Counted from the first letter of the stretch, positions 42,364-51,921 are shown. The stretch is DNA of 57,523 bases from Candidatus Schekmanbacteria bacterium (GCA_016188575.1 JACPHN010000108.1:1-57523), one strand, 5' to 3'. Numbers and translations: made by a program. Notes: generated from the sequence alone by a model not told the origin.

Positions 42364-43746
42364 TTACTTGACCTGGAAGCTTCTCTTTCCTGAGGACAGG
42401 CGGGTTCCGTTTGCAAACGATACGACTACTTCATAATCCAGGGTGCTGACCTGACGGCCTTCCAGTACCAGCGGGCAGAGGTAGCGTCCCTGAGTCCATG
42501 GCGAGAATCCCTCGCGCTGCCCTTTCTTGCCGTCAAGCTGATAATCTAGCGCGATGTCCTTCACTTCGCCAAGACTTTCCTTGACCTTGGCGATCACGAC
42601 AATGCTGCTGCCCATGGAGTCCAGGCGCACCGATGTCTCGATCTCCTCTGCGGTAGCCAGCGCTACACCAGGCGCGTCCGCGGCGCTGCCGCCGTCCGAG
42701 CCCGCTGGCTCACCCGCAGCGGGAGCGGTTGGCGCCGCGCTCTCCGGCTCCCCTGAGGGCGGCAAAGCGGCTGCGCCTGGTTCTGCCGGAAGCGCGGCAG
42801 GGGTGGCTCCGGGAGGAGCCAGGGCGCTGCGGATCGCGGCGGCGCGCTGCTCGCCGGAGACCACCTGCAGGCCGACTGCCTGCAAGTGCTTGCCCTCGCG
42901 CTGTTCCAGCTCAGCCCAGTCGCACGGTTCGAATCCATCGATGAAAAAGGCGTCCAGCACGACGTCGCCGCCCTTCATCTCGCCCATGTTGCCGGTGAGC
43001 GTGTCAGCGAAGCGCCTGGACAGGTCGTCCGGAGCGCCCGCCCATTTTACTACACAGACCATGGTGAGCGGTTCGGACGTGTAGATCTCCCGCACCTCGC
43101 GCCAGATCATGGCCGCCTTCTCGCTCATTCTCTCGAAGAGTTGCTTGCTCACCAGTGCCACGTCAGTTGTCCGAAAGATGACGGCCATGACCGATTCCGT
43201 CGGTCCGTCCGTCGAGACCACTTCGCCGAAATACTTTTCGAGCCGCACCTTCTCGTCGAACGCCGTGATGTTGGTCCACGCAACCTGCTCGCCGCCCGTA
43301 TTCGTCATGGATATTTTGGTGCCGTTGGCGTCCTGCAAGTTCTTGACCTGGGAGCCGCGGCGCGCAATCAAGGAGAGCTGCATGGTCTTGCTGCCGTCTC
43401 GCTGAGCACAAACGAGCGGCTCATAGCCGAACTGATATCCCTTATACAGCAAGTACCCGGACGGCAACACACCATACATCGGCATGGCACCCTCTTTGCG
43501 CCACTGCTCGAATGCGGCTTCTATATCTTTGGTCTTGTCGAAATACAAGGGCTCCAGATCAATAACGGCCTGTTTTTCGAAGAACTTGTGGTACTTCTCT
43601 AGACCTTCTTTGACATCCTCCTCATTGAGACCGGAAGAATCGAGGCTCAGAACGACGAATTTCGAGCGTGGGAGGTCCTCCGCCAGGGCGGAGGCTGCAA
43701 GCGACAAGCAAGCGACAAAGAGCACGTGCGAGCAGAATAACTTCAT
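42364..43746 (-). CDS. PhnD-like periplasmic substrate-binding protein 2 with C-terminal domain
   Basis: A 460-residue exported protein. The signal peptide ends ASALAED. Residues ~25-310 form the binding-protein fold parallel to protein 1 (GYQFGYEPLVCAQRDG, IWREVREIYTSEP and DGFEPCDWAELE). A Pro/Ala-rich linker of ~60 residues follows, then a ~110-residue domain that looks beta-rich (SSIVVIAKVKESLGEVKDIA), unknown. It starts ten bases after hyuB and stops 36 bp before protein 1, so all three are one unit. Tandem duplication of the binding fold is clear; the added domain is special to this copy. Confidence 0.78.
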   Translation of the reverse strand: MKLFCSHVLFVACLSLAASALAEDLPRSKFVVLSLDSSGLNEEDVKEGLEKYHKFFEKQAVIDLEPLYFDKTKDIEAAFEQWRKEGAMPMYGVLPSGYLLYKGYQFGYEPLVCAQRDGSKTMQLSLIARRGSQVKNLQDANGTKISMTNTGGEQVAWTNITAFDEKVRLEKYFGEVVSTDGPTESVMAVIFRTTDVALVSKQLFERMSEKAAMIWREVREIYTSEPLTMVCVVKWAGAPDDLSRRFADTLTGNMGEMKGGDVVLDAFFIDGFEPCDWAELEQREGKHLQAVGLQVVSGEQRAAAIRSALAPPGATPAALPAEPGAAALPPSGEPESAAPTAPAAGEPAGSDGGSAADAPGVALATAEEIETSVRLDSMGSSIVVIAKVKESLGEVKDIALDYQLDGKKGQREGFSPWTQGRYLCPLVLEGRQVSTLDYEVVVSFANGTRLSSGKRSFQVK

Positions 43747-43756
43747 GATCATCACT

Positions 43757-45421
43757 CTAGGGCCTGGAAACGATGTTTTCAACGACAGGTGCGGTGCCGC
43801 AACCCCACCCCCCACCGCCGGGAGTCTCGATGCCGATCGTGTCGCCGGGATCCAGGATGATGGAGCATTTCTCCGCAAGCGGCTGCGGATCCGACGCTCC
43901 GCGACGGCGCACCCAGACCTTGCCGCCGAGACCCGGACCGCCCCCACGGAGCCCCCATGGGGACCGCAGGTGCCGCTCCGCCAGTACTGTCGCCTCGACC
44001 TGGCTCATGACCTCGATCTCCCGAATCAACCCGTCGCCACCGCGATGTCGGCCATCACCGCCGGAGCCAGCCCGCACCCGATATTGCCGAACGCGCAGCG
44101 GATAGGCGTGCTCCAGAGCCTCGACGGGAGTGTTTAGCGTGTTGGTCATGTGCGCATGCGTCGCCGACGCCCCGGGTCCCGCCTGCGAAGCGCCGAGTCC
44201 TCCGGCGATGGTCTCGTAGTAGACAAAGCTCGTCCCCTTGCGGGGATCGACTCCTCCCAGCGTAAGGTTGCTCATCGTTCCACTGCTGGCGGCGGGAATG
44301 TGCGCGTCGAGCTGCGCCATGGCGCCGAACAGGGCGTCCACGACGCGCTGCGAAGTCTCGACATTCCCACCGGCGACGGCATGGGGTGGCGCTGGATCCA
44401 GAACCGAGCCGGGTGGGATATCGATGGTGACCGGATCCAGAAGGCCGGCGTTGGCAGGGACGTCCGCCGGCACCAGACAACGAACCAGGTACGCGACTGC
44501 CGACACCGTCACGGCTCGCGGCGCGTTCACGCAGCCGCCCGTCGCCGGCGCGGAACCCGCGAAGTCCACGTGTAGGCGTCCCGCTGCAAACCGCAGCGAC
44601 ACCGAAATCGGCAGGTCGCGCGCGCCACAGCCGTCACTGTCAAGAAAGTCCGTGAACGCCGCCTGCATGCCGTCGTATTGCGCCAGGTGGGTGCGAACCC
44701 GAAGCGCGGTGTACGCCAGAAGCTGCTCACCCCAGGCCAACACCTGCGCGGCGCCGTGCGCATCGCAGAGCTCGCGCACCCGCTCCACCCCCCTGCGGTT
44801 CGCGCCAAGTTGGGCGCGAAGGTCGCCGTCGCGCTCTTCCGGCGTGCGGACGTTGGCAAGGATTAGCCTCCACAGGTCGTCGCTCACGCGTCCCCCCGTA
44901 ATCAGCTTGACTGGGGGAATCCGCACGCCTTCTTGAAAGATTTCACGGGAGAGCGGCATGGATCCGGGGCTCATGCCGCCGACGTCCGCATGGTGAGCGC
45001 GGCTGGCGACCAGTAGGGAGGGCCGATCCGCGGCGTCGTCCAGGAACACGGGTGAGATCATGGTAATGTCCGGCAGGTGGCTTCCGCCAAAGTACGGATC
45101 GTTCACCACCGCGACATCTCCTCGGGCCAGCGGGAACTGTCGCAGCGCCGCCTGCACCGAGAACGGCATGGCGCCGAGGTGCACGGGAAGGTGCTCGGCC
45201 TGGGCCAGAAGTATTCCGGTACCGGAAAAAACGGCGCAGGAAAAGTCGCGGCGCTCCTTGATATTCGGCGACAGGGCACTCCGCATGAGCACGGCGCCCA
45301 TCTCCTCGGCGCATGACGAAAGCAGCAGTCTGAACACCTCGAGCGCCACGGCGTCGGCCCCGCGCGGCAGCGGTGAAGCGGCTAACGGCGGGGATTCCGC
45401 CGAGGAGGTGGTGGCGCTCAT
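43757..45421 (-). CDS. hyuB: Hydantoinase B / 5-oxoprolinase beta-type subunit
   Basis: A 554-residue HyuB protein. Landmarks are MGAVLMRSALSPNIKERRDF, the GDVAVVNDPYFGGSHLPDIT block and the C-terminal ETPGGGGWGCG. With HyuA it forms an ATP-dependent enzyme that opens 5-oxoproline or hydantoin rings, or an acetone-carboxylase-like complex. The ATG has AGGAG seven bases upstream and overlaps the hyuA stop (ATGA). Length is typical (~520-580). Which ring compound is used cannot be told from sequence. Confidence 0.92.
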   Translation of the reverse strand: MSATTSSAESPPLAASPLPRGADAVALEVFRLLLSSCAEEMGAVLMRSALSPNIKERRDFSCAVFSGTGILLAQAEHLPVHLGAMPFSVQAALRQFPLARGDVAVVNDPYFGGSHLPDITMISPVFLDDAADRPSLLVASRAHHADVGGMSPGSMPLSREIFQEGVRIPPVKLITGGRVSDDLWRLILANVRTPEERDGDLRAQLGANRRGVERVRELCDAHGAAQVLAWGEQLLAYTALRVRTHLAQYDGMQAAFTDFLDSDGCGARDLPISVSLRFAAGRLHVDFAGSAPATGGCVNAPRAVTVSAVAYLVRCLVPADVPANAGLLDPVTIDIPPGSVLDPAPPHAVAGGNVETSQRVVDALFGAMAQLDAHIPAASSGTMSNLTLGGVDPRKGTSFVYYETIAGGLGASQAGPGASATHAHMTNTLNTPVEALEHAYPLRVRQYRVRAGSGGDGRHRGGDGLIREIEVMSQVEATVLAERHLRSPWGLRGGGPGLGGKVWVRRRGASDPQPLAEKCSIILDPGDTIGIETPGGGGWGCGTAPVVENIVSRP

Positions 45422-47502
45422 TGGCGCGCTCCTGGCCGCGCGTAAAGGAAGAGAAAGCCGCGCTCGTCAGCGGTCGCCAGAAAATCCGCCGGAACCCAGG
45501 TGGTGGCGTGGTCTTCGCATACGACCGCAGGACCGTGCAGCTCGTCCCCTGGAAGCAGGTCGTCTCTGTCGACCGTTTGCGCCGCGGGCGTCCCGGAGCT
45601 CGCGCCGCCGGCGGCGCTGTGCGCGCGCAGCGCCTGAGGGCGGCGCCGAGCCCGCCGCCGGCGCCGGCCGGCGTGCGCGAGGAGACGCTTCTCAAGCTCT
45701 TCCGCGACAACGGGGGCGGTCCCTTCGCCGGCGACGACTACCTGAACGAGCTCTATTGGCCGATCGGGGAACGCAAATCCGAGCTGCGCCAGATGCGCGG
45801 CCGTGAAGGCGTCGGCCAGTATTGCGGTGAGCGGCGTGGGCAAGGTCCCCAGCACCTCGCGGAGAGTTGCCTCGGCGAGCACCTCACGCGGCGCGAACGG
45901 CTGCACGGATATCTCGTAGGATTGCCCAACGTACCGCATCTCGAAGCTGACGGTCGCAGTTACCGCGAGCTCGCCCTCGGCCGCGGCAGCGCGCATGACC
46001 TGTGCACACAGCTCGTCGACAACTGCCGGGACCCCGCCCGCCAGGGACGCATCGAGTGGCGCGAGCAGGGCCTTGGCGGCGCGCACAATCACAGGTGCCG
46101 CGAGCACGCCGAGCGCCGACACCAGGCCGGGTTCAGGCGGAATGATCGCCCGGCTGACCCCGAGCAACGTGGCCAGCTCGGCCGCATGCAGGGGCCCCGC
46201 CCCTCCAAACGCGAGCAGCGAATAGCCGCGGGGATCGATACCGCGAGCGACGGATACCGATCGGAGCGCAGTGAGCATCGCTGTATTCGCGACGCTCAGA
46301 ATGCCGCGGGCGGTTGCCTCCGGCGAAAGCCCGACCTGGGCGGCCAGAGAGCTGACGGCGGTCGCCGCCGCGGCGGCGCGCAAGGCCATACGACCCCCAA
46401 GAAAGCGGTGTGGGACCATGCGCCCACAGACCACGTGAGCATCCGTAACGGTCGCAGGCCCGCCGAAGCCAAAGCAGGCCGGCCCTGGTCTGGCACCCGC
46501 CGAGCTCGGCCCAACGCGCAGCAAGCCGCCTTGATCGCGCCAGGCGATGGAGCCGCCCCCGGCACCAACCGTGGCCACGTCGACCTGGTGCAGCCGAATG
46601 GGCAAGTCACCGATCCGCGTCTCCCTGGTGAGCGGAATGCGTCCGGCGATGAGCGCAACATCCGTTGAGGTTCCGCCCATATCCAGGCTGATGATATTCT
46701 CGTCGCCGATCATCTTCCCAAGCAGGTACGCCGCCCTCACTCCGCCAGCGGGGCCGGACAGCACGGTCCGCACCGGCATGTCGGCAGCCGCCTGCCACGT
46801 GGCGGCGCCACCGTCTCCGAGCACGACCTGCAACGCGGCAGGGCCCAACCCGCTGTGCAACCTGCGGAGATACCGCTGCATCAACGGTGCCAGGTAGGCA
46901 TTCGCCGCCGCCGTGCTGAGGCGTTCGAACTCGCGGTGCTCCGGGTTGATTGCCGCTGAGCAACACACTGGGATGCCGAGGTCGCGCAGCGCCGCTGCTG
47001 CTGCCGCTTCGTGATGCGGCGCCGCATACGCATGCAAGAATCCGATCACAACGCTTTCGGCCTTGCACTCGGCGAGGTCGCGTTTGATCTTCTCGAGGTC
47101 ACCGAGAGCGAGCGGGACGACCACCTCGCCGCGACAATCCAGCCGCTCGGTGACGGGGAAACGCAGGCCGTCGGCCACGAGCGGCTGCGCCCGGTGTGAG
47201 ACGGGGTCGTAGAGCGCCGGCCGGTTCTGTCGCGCGATACTGAGAACATCCTCGAAGCCGCGAGTAGCAACCAACGCCACGCGCGCGCCCGTGCGCGCCA
47301 ACAGCGCGTTGGTTCCCACGGTCGTACCGTGCCGTACTACTGACGACGACGGCTCGCCGCCGAGCCCTACCTGCTCACAAGCCTGGATGACGGCGTCCCC
47401 GGGATTTGCAGGCGTGGACGGGACCTTGACGAAGCGAATCCCCTCGGCCTCCAGGGTGACGAGGTCTGTAAACGTCCCACCGGTATCGACCCCGATCTGC
47501 AT
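45418..47502 (-). CDS. hyuA: Hydantoinase A / 5-oxoprolinase alpha-type subunit
   Basis: A 694-residue HyuA protein. The ASKHA ATP-binding start is MQIGVDTGGTFTDLVTLE. It has VVRHGTTVGTNALLARTGA and SLDMGGTSTDVALI, both typical, and GGGSIAWRDQGGLLRVGPSS. It partners hyuB. The ATG at 47502 has AGGAAG four bases upstream; the open frame further upstream has no family match. It begins 22 bp after proC, so a proC-hyuA-hyuB operon is likely. The C-terminal ~180 residues include the YVGQSYEISVQ motif. Confidence 0.93.
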   Translation of the reverse strand: MQIGVDTGGTFTDLVTLEAEGIRFVKVPSTPANPGDAVIQACEQVGLGGEPSSSVVRHGTTVGTNALLARTGARVALVATRGFEDVLSIARQNRPALYDPVSHRAQPLVADGLRFPVTERLDCRGEVVVPLALGDLEKIKRDLAECKAESVVIGFLHAYAAPHHEAAAAAALRDLGIPVCCSAAINPEHREFERLSTAAANAYLAPLMQRYLRRLHSGLGPAALQVVLGDGGAATWQAAADMPVRTVLSGPAGGVRAAYLLGKMIGDENIISLDMGGTSTDVALIAGRIPLTRETRIGDLPIRLHQVDVATVGAGGGSIAWRDQGGLLRVGPSSAGARPGPACFGFGGPATVTDAHVVCGRMVPHRFLGGRMALRAAAAATAVSSLAAQVGLSPEATARGILSVANTAMLTALRSVSVARGIDPRGYSLLAFGGAGPLHAAELATLLGVSRAIIPPEPGLVSALGVLAAPVIVRAAKALLAPLDASLAGGVPAVVDELCAQVMRAAAAEGELAVTATVSFEMRYVGQSYEISVQPFAPREVLAEATLREVLGTLPTPLTAILADAFTAAHLAQLGFAFPDRPIELVQVVVAGEGTAPVVAEELEKRLLAHAGRRRRRARRRPQALRAHSAAGGASSGTPAAQTVDRDDLLPGDELHGPAVVCEDHATTWVPADFLATADERGFLFLYARPGARQ

Positions 47503-47524
47503 TCGGCTTCCTGAGCGTTCCGAC

Positions 47525-48379
47525 TCAGCCTCGCTTTTCCGTGTTGCTCGCAGGCGCAACCAGCATCCTCGAAAGTTGCTCGCTCCGCTCGGTCGCGGTG
47601 ACGACGGCGCTGATGAGCATCGGGCGAAGCCCGTGGCGTTCGAGCTCGTGAATGGCGGCGATGGCGGTTCCGCCGGGGGTCGTAACCTGGTCGCGGAGGA
47701 CAGCCGGGTGCTCGCCGGTCTCCTGCACCAGTCGCGCCGCACCGAGCACCGCCTGCGTGGCCAGGCGCAGGGAGATCGGGCGAGACAGACCCATCTTGAC
47801 GCCGCCATCGGTCAGCGCCTCAATGACCATATAGATGTATGCCGGTCCGCTGCCGCTGAGCCCCGTAACCGTGTTCATCAGGTTCTCATCGTCGACAACC
47901 TCGACCCCGCCAACGGCCTCAAAGATCGCCCGGGCCATGGCGACGTGCGAGGAATCTGCGAGCTCACCGGGATAGATCGCCGTGGCGGACTCGTCAACGA
48001 GGGCGGCAATGTTGGGCATGGCGCGGACGACAGGGCACTGGCAGCCGAGCATGCCGGCGATGGCGCTGGTAGTCACGCCGGCGAGGATGGAGATAAAGAG
48101 CTGCTGATCGGTGACGCAGCCGCGAATCTCGCTCAGGACAGCGGTGGCCGCCTGAGGCTTGACGCAGAGAATCACGATATCGGCGCCGCGCACGGCCTTT
48201 GTGTTGTCGGTGGTGACGGCGATCGGGAAGCGCTGCTCGAGGCGCGCGAGCGACTTTTCGCGGCGCACCGTGGCAATGAGGTTGTCTTTCGGTGTCAGGC
48301 CGGCCTTGAGGATGCCGCCGAGCAGTGCGCCCCCCATGTTGCCGGTGCCGAGGATCGCGATTCTTTTGGTGGTGAGCAT
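47525..48379 (-). CDS. proC: Pyrroline-5-carboxylate reductase
   Basis: The last enzyme of proline synthesis, reducing pyrroline-5-carboxylate with NAD(P)H. The 284-residue product has KRIAILGTGNMGGALLGGIL at the start, ILCVKPQ, RAMPNIAALV, and the C-terminal TVTGLSGSGPAYIYM and TPGGTAIAAIHELE, all standard. The ATG at 48379 is the one that fits; ten further codons upstream are unlikely. It heads the proC-hyuA-hyuB-binding-protein operon. A promoter lies at 48493-48521. Confidence 0.95.
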   Translation of the reverse strand: MLTTKRIAILGTGNMGGALLGGILKAGLTPKDNLIATVRREKSLARLEQRFPIAVTTDNTKAVRGADIVILCVKPQAATAVLSEIRGCVTDQQLFISILAGVTTSAIAGMLGCQCPVVRAMPNIAALVDESATAIYPGELADSSHVAMARAIFEAVGGVEVVDDENLMNTVTGLSGSGPAYIYMVIEALTDGGVKMGLSRPISLRLATQAVLGAARLVQETGEHPAVLRDQVTTPGGTAIAAIHELERHGLRPMLISAVVTATERSEQLSRMLVAPASNTEKRG

Positions 48380-48492
48380 GAGATGAGGCTCCGATGAGGA
48401 TTGCGGCAAGACGACCGGCTGGCGGCCGCGTGCTCGGCGCTCGAGAGGACACTGCGAGCAGCCCGCAGCGGTGGGGATGGCGCCGCGGGGTT

Positions 48493-48521
48493 AGGGTACC
48501 TGCACAGCCGCGCGCCGTCAA
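48493..48521 (-). promoter_or_regulatory. Sigma70-type promoter of the proC operon
   Basis: On the minus strand TTGACG (48521-48516), a 17-base spacer and TACCCT (48498-48493). The -35 lies 11 bp from the end of repeat copy D. Confidence 0.6.
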
Positions 48522-48532
48522 GTCAACGGTGT

Positions 48533-48670
48533 CCTGGATCCACCCCCTGTTCGCCGTTGGCGTGACAGTGCCCCCCACCCCGCCTTCCCCTGCAAGCGGG
48601 AGAAGGTGAGGTGGGGGTCTTCGTGGTGCGCTTCCGCGCAGCTCGCAGGCGCCCAGGCGGTGGATTCAGG
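48533..48670. repeat. Dispersed inverted-repeat element, copy D (best preserved)
   Basis: 138 bp bounded by CCTGGATCCACCCCCTG (from 48533) and CAGGCGGTGGATTCAGG (to 48670), near-perfect inverted ends. The centre (about 48571-48617) folds as an ~18-bp imperfect hairpin with loop TGCAAGC. A short palindrome GTGGTGGATACACCAC follows at 48673-48688. No ORF is inside. The remaining gene-free DNA of 48380-49047 holds the promoters on each side. Confidence 0.8.
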
Positions 48671-48840
48671 GTGTGGTGGATACACCACCTCGCATGCCCG
48701 TGGACTGTGGCTGGATCGCGTCACAGTCCGCGGCCGCAAAGACTGCCGGAGCGCGGCCGCGCACTCGCGCACCACAGGTGATCCTGGCCCAATTATTGCA
48801 AAAGCGGAGGTAATGATCTCAGCGGATACTTCGCTTGCCT

Positions 48841-48869
48841 TTGACAAATCCGTGCGTCGGCGCTACCGT
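48841..48869 (+). promoter_or_regulatory. Sigma70-type promoter of the TonB-dependent receptor
   Basis: TTGACA (48841-48846), a 17-base spacer and TACCGT (48864-48869). It leaves a leader of about 170 bp before the ATG at 49048. Confidence 0.6.
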
Positions 48870-49047
48870 CGAGGAAAAAATTCCTGCAGATACGCGAGGA
48901 TTGAGGAGGAGACGCAACAGGGAGGTGGAGAAGGTTTCAACTAGGCTCGGATAATCTGAACAGAGCATTCCCGCGAATGTTCCGCACGAGAAAGTTCTCG
49001 CAACGTGGTGATTCGTTTTTTTCCCCGCCACTTCCAGGAGGAGGTAA

Positions 49048-51921
49048 ATGAGACAAAGGTGGTTTGTTGCCACGGCCTTGCTTCTCGCCGCAGGGCTCGC
49101 CCTGTCCGGAAGCCCGACATCCGCCCAGACGCAGACGGGTAACATCTACGGCACTGTGAAGGATTCCGGACAAGGGCCACTTCCCGGCGCAGCCGTCGAG
49201 CTGCAGTCCCCCCAGCGCGCCCCCCAGACCGTGTACACGGACGTGAACGGCCGCTTCCGCTTCGTCGACCTGCCCCCAGGTAACTACAACATTACGGCCA
49301 CCATGGAGGGGTTCCAGGGTAACCGCATGGAGGGCATCGACGTCCGCGTCGGTGTCTCGGCAGACCTCAGCTTTACCCTGGTCGCCACGGTTGGCGAGGT
49401 CGTGACGGTAACGAGCGAGCAGCCGGTGGTCGACGTCAAGCAGACGGGAACGGCCACAAACGTCCCCTACGAAGAGCTCCAGAAGCTGCCCAACTCCCGC
49501 GACCCGTGGGGTGTTCTCAACCAGGTCCCGGGCGTCATGACCGACCGCATCAACGTCGGTGGCTCGGAGAGCGGCCAGCAGTCCAACTTCACTGGCAAGG
49601 GTGACGACGGTAACAACGCCATGTGGAACGTCGACGGCGTTACCATCACCGACGCCGCCGCCATCGGCTCCTCGCCGACGTATTACAACTTCGACGCCTT
49701 CGAGGAAATTCAGGTAACCACGGGTGGGTCCGATCCCAGTGTGCAGACCGGCGGCGTTGCCATCAACTTCGTCACCCGGCGCGGTACCGACGATTTCACC
49801 GGATCCGTGCACACCTACTACACCAACGATGCCCTCCAGGGTTCCAACGTCTCCGACGACTTGAAGAAGAAGAACTTCAAAGGCAACCGCATCCAGAGCA
49901 TCGCTGAGTACGGCTTCGAGATCGGCGGACCGATCTCCAAGGGAATGGCCTGGTTCTGGGCGTCCGCGGCCCGCAACGACATCCGGCAGCTCAACATCTC
50001 CGACGTCAGCGACCGCACCGAGCTCAACAACTACGCCCTCAAGCTGAACTTCCAGCCGGCCTCGAACACCAACATGACCTTCTTCACCCACTACGGCGAC
50101 AAGGTCAAGAGCGGCCGCCAGGCTGTCTTCACCACCGACCAGAACGCGACCTGGGACCAGAGCGGCCCGACGGCCGTCTACAAGCTCGAAGGCAGCCAGC
50201 TCTTCGGCTCCAGCTTCTACCTCTCCGGTAAGGTCGCCTATGTCGACGGCGGTTTCCGCCTCGAGCCCAACGGCAAGGGAGCCACGGTCTATGACCTGAA
50301 TACCGGTGAGTACCTCAACAACCTGTGGCTCTATGACACCGATCGGCCCCAGTACCAGGGCAACGTCGACGGTAGCTTCTTCACAGCGACTGGACCCGTC
50401 GATCACGAGTTCAAGTTCGGCTTCCAGTACCGCAGAACCCCGGTCGAGTCGTACACGACCTGGGTCGGCGACGACGGTCAGCTTTCGCTCTGGGGATTCG
50501 ATCCCGTCGTCGGTATCGCCTACTTCTACCGCCCCTACACGGTGAAGGGCGCCATCGACACTCTGAGCATTTACGCCGGCGACACGGTCACCTGGGGCGA
50601 CTTGACGGCAAACGTCGGCCTCCGCTTCGATCGCCAGGAAGGCGAGAACGATGCGTCCAAGGCCGAAGCCAGCGCGTACGTACCGGAGCTGACGGAAGTT
50701 ACTTTCAATGGCAAGGACCCCGGCTTCACCTGGAGCAACGTCGTCCCGCGCTTGGGCCTGAGCTACGCTCTCGGCGCCGAGGGGCGCACGGTCATCAAGG
50801 CGAACTACGCCTGGTACGCTGATCAGCTCGGTGTCGCCAGCGTCTTCAACAACAACCTCACCTACCAGGGTCTGGCCTACTACTTCGAGGACGCCAATGG
50901 CAACCATTTCGCCGATAAGGGGGAAGTTCGCTTCGATTGGGGCCTGTACGACGCCGTTCAGATCGACCCGGACGACACCAGCAAGGCGATTTGGGGCGCC
51001 ACCGACTCCGACCTCTCCGCGCCTGAAACCCAGGAGGTGCTCATCGGCTTGGATCAGGAGCTCCTCAACGACTTTGCAATCGGCGTCAACATGTCTTACC
51101 GGCAGCGCGATAACGACACCTGGGCGCCCTACATGAAGGTCGACGCGGCTGGCAACATGATCGGTACTCTCGGCGTCAACGACTGGGAAGTATCCAGGGT
51201 CATCGACGTGCCGCTCGACTACAACCATGACGGCGTGAACGAAGAAGTGCGCAAGTTTACGCTCTGGAAGCTCAAATCCGGCGTCACCCTCAACCCCGGA
51301 AAGGGTCGCTATCTGACCAATCGACCCGACTACTACGAGGAATACAAGGGAATCGAGCTGTCAGTCGTCAAGCGCCTCGCCAACAAGTGGATGGCCCGCG
51401 CAGGATTCTCCTGGAACGATTGGAAGCAGCACTTCGACAGCGACAAGGCGATGTTCTGGCCGTACGATCTGTACCGCGACGACGACATCGTCGCCCCCAG
51501 CTCGCTGGGTAGCGGCGCCAAGGGCTCGATCGCTCTCAACGCCCGATGGCAGGTCAATATCGCTGGCCTGTATCAACTGCCCGTCGGCTTCGAGGTCGGA
51601 GCGAATGTCTTCGCTCGCGAAGGCTATCCGGCTCCGCTGCTTCGCCGCACCAGCACCCCGGTCGGCACCCAAAACCTGCAGATCGAACGCATGCTCGATG
51701 CGGAACGCATGGACAACGTGTACAACTTCGACCTGCGCCTCTCCAACACCCAGGACCTCGGCAAGGCCGGCTCGATCACCGTCGACGCGGACATTTTCAA
51801 TGTCCTGAACAACGACGTTGTGATTCAGCGCAATCTGCGCACCGAGCAGTCGTCGTTCTGGAATGAGCGGGAAATCATGGCCCCGCGGATCTTCCGCCTC
51901 GGCCTGCGTTACCGCTTCTAA
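49048..51921 (+). CDS. TonB-dependent receptor with carboxypeptidase-regulatory-like domain
   Basis: A 957-residue outer-membrane protein. The signal peptide ends SPTSAQTQ. Residues ~30-115 are a carboxypeptidase-regulatory-like beta domain (VELQSPQRAPQTVYTDVNG). The plug follows with NAMWNVDGVTITD, then a beta-barrel with many alternating aromatic strands, ending in the outer-membrane signature RIFRLGLRYRF. It matches the Oar-like receptors common in deltaproteobacteria, Acidobacteria and relatives. It likely takes up a nutrient or helps secrete or bind a partner. Codon use is strongly biased to C-ending codons, which suggests high expression. GGAGGAGG lies before the ATG and a strong terminator follows. 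Confidence 0.88.
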   Translation: MRQRWFVATALLLAAGLALSGSPTSAQTQTGNIYGTVKDSGQGPLPGAAVELQSPQRAPQTVYTDVNGRFRFVDLPPGNYNITATMEGFQGNRMEGIDVRVGVSADLSFTLVATVGEVVTVTSEQPVVDVKQTGTATNVPYEELQKLPNSRDPWGVLNQVPGVMTDRINVGGSESGQQSNFTGKGDDGNNAMWNVDGVTITDAAAIGSSPTYYNFDAFEEIQVTTGGSDPSVQTGGVAINFVTRRGTDDFTGSVHTYYTNDALQGSNVSDDLKKKNFKGNRIQSIAEYGFEIGGPISKGMAWFWASAARNDIRQLNISDVSDRTELNNYALKLNFQPASNTNMTFFTHYGDKVKSGRQAVFTTDQNATWDQSGPTAVYKLEGSQLFGSSFYLSGKVAYVDGGFRLEPNGKGATVYDLNTGEYLNNLWLYDTDRPQYQGNVDGSFFTATGPVDHEFKFGFQYRRTPVESYTTWVGDDGQLSLWGFDPVVGIAYFYRPYTVKGAIDTLSIYAGDTVTWGDLTANVGLRFDRQEGENDASKAEASAYVPELTEVTFNGKDPGFTWSNVVPRLGLSYALGAEGRTVIKANYAWYADQLGVASVFNNNLTYQGLAYYFEDANGNHFADKGEVRFDWGLYDAVQIDPDDTSKAIWGATDSDLSAPETQEVLIGLDQELLNDFAIGVNMSYRQRDNDTWAPYMKVDAAGNMIGTLGVNDWEVSRVIDVPLDYNHDGVNEEVRKFTLWKLKSGVTLNPGKGRYLTNRPDYYEEYKGIELSVVKRLANKWMARAGFSWNDWKQHFDSDKAMFWPYDLYRDDDIVAPSSLGSGAKGSIALNARWQVNIAGLYQLPVGFEVGANVFAREGYPAPLLRRTSTPVGTQNLQIERMLDAERMDNVYNFDLRLSNTQDLGKAGSITVDADIFNVLNNDVVIQRNLRTEQSSFWNEREIMAPRIFRLGLRYRF

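Noticed and set aside
45373-46668. 431-residue plus-strand open frame
   Set aside because: It is opposite hyuB and hyuA, which have full family motifs.
48937-51228. 763-residue open frame on the minus strand
   Set aside because: It is the mirror of the TonB-dependent receptor gene, whose C-ending codons keep the opposite strand open. It has no start site and is Val/Asp-repetitive.
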